A DNA stretch of 36,597 nucleotides, taken from Bryobacterales bacterium. GTDB lineage: Bacteria; Acidobacteriota; Terriglobia; Bryobacterales; Bryobacteraceae. Under the pieces are notes generated by a model, which searched no databases, was not told where the DNA came from, and saw only the letters and a program-made list of their open reading frames with translations. The stretch lies in assembly GCA_020846745.1 (NCBI GenBank), contig JADLDI010000122.1:1-36597 (forward strand). The letters run 5' to 3'. A program made the position numbers and the translations under genes. Shown here in pieces: positions 33,444 to 36,597 of the stretch. Position 1 is the stretch's first letter; every line of letters starts with the position of its first letter.

Positions 33444-34827
33444 CGGCGCTGGTCTGCACTCCTTTCGGCTGTGTGTCCATCTCTGACCGGACCTTTGAAT
33501 AGACGGCAAACTGCCCCGTCAATTCTTTATACAGCGCCGCACCCAGTAACCGATAGCCCTGCACTGTGAAATGTACGTAGTCGTACTGCGCCATCGACGA
33601 CCAGACCCACTGTTTCATCGATCCTTTGCCGCCCATCCGCTCCCGCAAATCGAAAAACGCGCACCGCATCTTCGCCGCCGCCTCGCGCTGTGCCGCAATG
33701 ATCATATCGACGTTGTCCATCGCCACCCATCCCATCCGCGACCTTACATATCGATCCGGCGGACCCACCACCAAGATCGATGCTGCCGGAGTGGCCCGCC
33801 GCAACCGCTCAAGCAACTGTATGTACATGTCGCGGTAACTGTCGTGCGTCCAGTCCTTCTGCCCCGCTTCATTCGTTCCGTACGCCAGGATGATCAAGCC
33901 CGGGTTGCGCCGCGCCAGGTGCTCGGAATAGAGAGCCTCATCCACATTCAGCAGCATGTTCGCCTGCGCCCCGTTGATCCCCAACGTCTCATAGGTCACC
34001 CCATGCGGATTCTCCGTCACCCACCCGAACAACCGCACCGGCTTTCGATCGAGCGTCCGCACTTCAAACCGGTGCGATCCCGGCTCGAGCGGAACCTTCA
34101 CGTATCCCGGCTTCTGGTCGCCATCGGTCTCAATCCGCTGCGGGTCCGCCTGGTCGACACTTACTTCAAACGCTCCACCGCCCGGCCGTTGCAGATACAT
34201 CAGTTCCGCCGACGAACAGTTCGCGTCCAGCGTGATCCATTCGCCCGGCCGGGTCGCCGTGATCGAAGCCGCGCTCAATCCATACAGGCCATCCCCTGGG
34301 CGCCCGAACAGCCCATCGGTGTACCAGAATCGCGAACCCGAGCTCGACACGTCATACCGCCGGTACGAATTCCACGGCCGCCCCGCATGCGAAAACCCGC
34401 CGCCGCCGTCGCCGAACTTCGATTGCAGCAGATACCGCATCGTGCCCGCCCAATCGTCAGACGCAGTATGCGAGTCGCCATAATGCAGAATCCTAAGCGG
34501 TTCCGTGTCCTGGCCCTTCTCCAGCCGGTAAAGCTGTTCGAGAAACGGCACCAGCGCCGCCGCATTTTCAATCGAGTTCGGAACATCCAGCCATTGCGCC
34601 ACCGCCTCCGCCGCCGATGCCCTCTGCTTCGACGTCACCGCCGGAGCCGACGGCCGGCGCGCGACTGTCCGCTTCTTGGAACTGCTCTTCGAGGCCGATT
34701 TCGAAGCGCCCTTGGATGTACTCTTCTTCTTGCCGGCAGTGGTACCCGTCGGCGCCGTCTGGGTAAAGGCCGCCGCCGCCAACAAGACACACGTCATCGC
34801 TTGCACCGCGGACGCGCGCCTGATCAT
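33418..34827 (-). CDS. Exported SGNH/GDSL hydrolase
   Basis: A 469-residue protein. A leader (MIRRASAVQAMTCVLLAAAAF) is followed by a low-complexity Lys/Ser/Thr linker at about 28-60. The SGNH fold has block I at LRILHYGDSHTASDD with Ser119, block II near ETLGINGAQA, block III LAYGTNEA with Asn, and block V YDYVHFTVQGY with D416 and H419. The catalytic triad is complete. An inserted beta-rich segment (about 190-270) looks like a carbohydrate-binding or accessory domain. HYGDSH-type SGNH proteins are often linked to O-acylation or deacylation of exported glycans. It is the first gene of the SGNH-ACP-KASIII unit. The leader may be Sec-type; a weak AAGAAG precedes the ATG. Confidence 0.9.
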   Translation of the reverse strand: MIRRASAVQAMTCVLLAAAAFTQTAPTGTTAGKKKSTSKGASKSASKSSSKKRTVARRPSAPAVTSKQRASAAEAVAQWLDVPNSIENAAALVPFLEQLYRLEKGQDTEPLRILHYGDSHTASDDWAGTMRYLLQSKFGDGGGGFSHAGRPWNSYRRYDVSSSGSRFWYTDGLFGRPGDGLYGLSAASITATRPGEWITLDANCSSAELMYLQRPGGGAFEVSVDQADPQRIETDGDQKPGYVKVPLEPGSHRFEVRTLDRKPVRLFGWVTENPHGVTYETLGINGAQANMLLNVDEALYSEHLARRNPGLIILAYGTNEAGQKDWTHDSYRDMYIQLLERLRRATPAASILVVGPPDRYVRSRMGWVAMDNVDMIIAAQREAAAKMRCAFFDLRERMGGKGSMKQWVWSSMAQYDYVHFTVQGYRLLGAALYKELTGQFAVYSKVRSEMDTQPKGVQTSADEQARKDP

Positions 34828-34961
34828 TCTTCTTGATTCCCTGCCAAGATCAGGTCCCTCAGACCTCTATTGTGACAGAACCGTGAGATCGGCCACGATT
34901 CAACCCCACAACCGTCAGGCGAACTATCGCAAACAAGCAGCATGTAGCCGAGCCGCGACCG

Positions 34962-35013
34962 CAAGGGAGCCGTGTTCCGGATTTTGCACACGCCCCAAGG
35001 GAGCCTTGTTCGG
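34962..35013 (+). repeat. Imperfect direct repeat in the intergenic leader
   Basis: CAAGGGAGCCGTGTTCCGG (34962-34980) recurs as CAAGGGAGCCTTGTTCGG (34996-35013), with one substitution and one base missing. The two copies begin 34 bases apart. They lie in the 235-base gap between the divergent SGNH and M20 genes. Function unknown; similar 'CGCAAGGGAGC' phrases are, to my memory, frequent in Solibacter-type intergenic DNA. Confidence 0.55.
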
Positions 35014-35062
35014 CTGTTCTTTCGCCGTCGACAGCCCCTCGCTGTGCTAGCTTGACAGTGCC

Positions 35063-36421
35063 ATGTCCTATTACTCGGACCACCGCGAGCAGTTCCTTGA
35101 AGGTCTCAAACAGTTCCTCAGAATCCCCAGCGTCAGCACCGCGCCCGAACACGCCGCCGACGTTGAGCGTGCGGCCCGGTTCGTCGCCGACGACCTGCGC
35201 AACTCGGGCATGGAGAACGTCGAGATGATTCAAAAGGAAGGGCACCACCCGCTGGTCTATGCCGACTGGCTGAACGCCCCGGGCAAGCCCACCCTCTTGC
35301 TCTACGGCCACTACGACGTTCAACCCGCCGAACCGCTCGACGAGTGGCTCTCCCCGCCCTTCGAACCCGACATCCGCAACGAGAACATCTACGCCCGCGG
35401 CGCTTCGGACGACAAGGGTCAAACCTACGTTCTGCTCAAAGCCCTCGAGGGCTTCCTGAAAACCGCCGGCGCCCTTCCCGTCAACATCCGCTGCCTCATC
35501 GAAGGCGAAGAAGAAGTCGGCGGCGAGCACATCGAGGAGTACGTAGCCCAAAACGCGGGCAAGCTCCGCGCCGACGCGGCCATCGTCTGCGATACCGAGA
35601 TGTTCGCCCCCGAACTGCCCACCATCTGCGTCGGCCTCCGCGGCATCGTCTACGGCGAACTTACCGTCGAAGGCGCGCGCACCGACCTGCATTCCGGCGT
35701 CTACGGCGGCGCCGCGCCCAATCCGCTGCAAGCCATGGCCGAAATCCTCGCCGCACTCAAGGATCGCGACGGGCGCATTCAAATCCCCGGCTTCTACGAC
35801 CGCGTACGTCCCCCCTCGCCCGAAGAGCGCGCCGCCTGGGATCGCCTGCCATTCAATGAAGACGAGTACCTCGAAAAGGAGATCGGCGCCGAATCCTTGG
35901 TCGGCCCCGCCGATATCCCCGTCCTTGAACGTGTCTGGGCCCAACCGACGCTCGAGGTCCACGGCATCCGCGGCGGCTTCATCGGCGAAGGCGCAAAGAC
36001 GGTGATCCCGGCCCGCGCACTCGCCAAAGTCTCCATGCGCCTGGTGGCCGACCAGGACCCGGGCGAAGCCACCAGACAATTGCAGGCTGCCATCGCAAAG
36101 CTAACCCCTAAAGGTGTAAAGGCGAAGTTCCAACCGATTCAGGGCGGTCCCCCGTCCATGATCGACCCCACGAACCCGTTCATCCACGCCGCCGCCGACG
36201 CCATGGCCGAAATCTTCGGCAAGCAGACCGTCTACATCCGTTCCGGCGGCTCCATTCCCATCGTCGGCTTGTTCAAACAGCACTTGCACATCCCCTCCGT
36301 CCTAATGGGCTTTGGCCTACCCGACGACAATCTCCACGCGCCAAACGAGAAGTTCCATCTGCCCAACTTCTATCGAGGCATCGAAGCCGTAGCCAAATAT
36401 CTTCAACTCCTCGGCACGTAA
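35063..36421 (+). CDS. M20-family dipeptidase
   Basis: A 452-residue cytosolic metallopeptidase of the M20 family (carnosinase / DapE-like dipeptidase group). Metal and catalytic residues are in place: H83 in LYGHYDVQP, D116 in RGASDDKGQTY, E149-E150 in LIEGEEEVGG, and the next Asp in VCDTEMF. The dimerisation domain contains GARTDLHSGVYGGAAPNPL. Late SGGSIPIV and the GLPDDNLHAPNEKF segment carry the terminal histidine. It cleaves dipeptides or related amide-linked compounds. It has no leader peptide, so it acts in the cytoplasm. No Shine-Dalgarno is seen before ATG 35063. It stands alone, divergent from the SGNH gene, and is followed by the truncated SEC-C gene on the other strand. Confidence 0.93.
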   Translation: MSYYSDHREQFLEGLKQFLRIPSVSTAPEHAADVERAARFVADDLRNSGMENVEMIQKEGHHPLVYADWLNAPGKPTLLLYGHYDVQPAEPLDEWLSPPFEPDIRNENIYARGASDDKGQTYVLLKALEGFLKTAGALPVNIRCLIEGEEEVGGEHIEEYVAQNAGKLRADAAIVCDTEMFAPELPTICVGLRGIVYGELTVEGARTDLHSGVYGGAAPNPLQAMAEILAALKDRDGRIQIPGFYDRVRPPSPEERAAWDRLPFNEDEYLEKEIGAESLVGPADIPVLERVWAQPTLEVHGIRGGFIGEGAKTVIPARALAKVSMRLVADQDPGEATRQLQAAIAKLTPKGVKAKFQPIQGGPPSMIDPTNPFIHAAADAMAEIFGKQTVYIRSGGSIPIVGLFKQHLHIPSVLMGFGLPDDNLHAPNEKFHLPNFYRGIEAVAKYLQLLGT

Positions 36422-36428
36422 CTCTCTG

Positions 36429-36597
36429 TTAGGAGTCAGAAGCAAGAAGTCAGGAGAAAGAAGGTGACGGCTACGCGGCGTTGTTGAGGATGGGGGGCGC
36501 GTTGACGCCGCAGCAGCGCTTGTACTTTTGGCCGGAGCCGCAGGGGCAGGGGGTGTTGCGGCCGACTTGCGGAGGCTGTGGGGGTTTCGTCTCGCAA
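36429..36597 (-). repeat. Right arm of the 169-bp inverted repeat
   Basis: Reverse complement of 578-746 at about 98% identity. It begins at the window edge, so the full length of the repeat is unknown. It contains a SEC-C coding end, its stop codon and the same 40-odd non-coding bases. Its outermost bases are an 11-base motif copy (36586-36596). Confidence 0.95.
36471..36597 (-). CDS. SEC-C protein, 3' end only (second copy)
   Basis: The minus frame enters from the window edge and reads CETKPPQPPQVGRNTPCPCG, then SGQKYKRCCGVNAPPILNNAA and a TAG at 36473-36471. Its last 42 residues differ from the left copy only in the spacer before the SEC-C motif (PPQPP against SPHPP). The SEC-C zinc motif CPC...CC is complete. 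The rest of the gene lies beyond the window, so it may be an intact paralogue or a copied tail. The near-identity extends past the stop, which points to recent duplication or gene conversion. Confidence 0.85.
   Translation of the reverse strand, partial: CETKPPQPPQVGRNTPCPCGSGQKYKRCCGVNAPPILNNAA

Noticed and set aside
33571..34836. 421-codon plus-strand frame
   Set aside because: Antisense to the SGNH hydrolase with its full catalytic triad; Arg/His/Pro-rich shadow.
35053..35058. TTGACA just before the M20 start
   Set aside because: Only a few bases from the ATG, so it cannot serve as a -35 for this gene.
34859..36079. 406-codon minus-strand frame
   Set aside because: Antisense to the M20 dipeptidase; Gly/Val/Asp-rich shadow.

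Overview
The window looks like the chromosome of an acidobacterium of the Bryobacteraceae / 'Candidatus Solibacter' group. The sequence is GC-rich (by eye about 60% or more). It carries two exported proteins with the 'Solibacter C-terminal' domain type (TIGR03437-like), a DUF1592/DUF1552 pair, a PVC-type haem-binding dehydrogenase, a DUF1080 protein, and many proteins with Tat or Sec signals on folds that are usually cytosolic. The taxonomic call rests on recognised protein families, not on a search.

Layout. 1-704: end of an HGLS/SEC-C family gene. A 169-bp stretch covering its 3' end recurs, inverted, at the right edge (36429-36597). 968-4807: EF-G-like GTPase, a clear terminator, and a TIGR03437-like exported protein. 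4808-5483: a small unknown exported or membrane protein on the minus strand. 5606-10221: a translationally coupled DUF1592 cytochrome / DUF1552 pair, followed by a PIN-domain remnant. 10420-12056 (minus): two coupled amidohydrolase-2 proteins. 12244-15563: an orphan nuoA, a second TIGR03437-like protein and an AlaX-type tRNA-editing protein, packed without gaps. 15551-17271 (minus): a DMT/ureide-permease-like transporter and a DUF1080 protein, with a palindromic operator candidate between them.

17382-23293 is the accessory part. An aminotransferase remnant, capped by palindromes, abuts a minus-strand operon of three genes. In transcription order these are a four-helix SLATT-like membrane protein with a degenerate Rossmann-like N-terminus, a TIR-nSTAND ATPase-HEAT-six-helix membrane protein, and an exported protein I do not recognise. 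Tight coupling (a Shine-Dalgarno overlapping a stop codon, then an ATGA overlap) makes this one unit. It is the best candidate for an undescribed system, plausibly an NAD-depleting or membrane-acting conflict (defence) module.

23457-28130 (plus): exported Dabb, exported RidA-like, PVC-type haem dehydrogenase lipoprotein, exported RraA-like. 28147-32078 (minus): a soluble histidine kinase with seven PAS domains, coupled to an Rcp1-like response regulator, behind a good sigma70-type promoter. 32279-34827 (minus): an SGNH hydrolase, an acyl carrier protein and a KASIII whose catalytic cysteine is serine, together a compact acyl-transfer cassette. 35063-36421: an M20 dipeptidase. The right edge is a truncated second SEC-C gene.

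No rRNA, tRNA, CRISPR array or intact transposase was seen, and no gap between genes exceeds about 300 bases.
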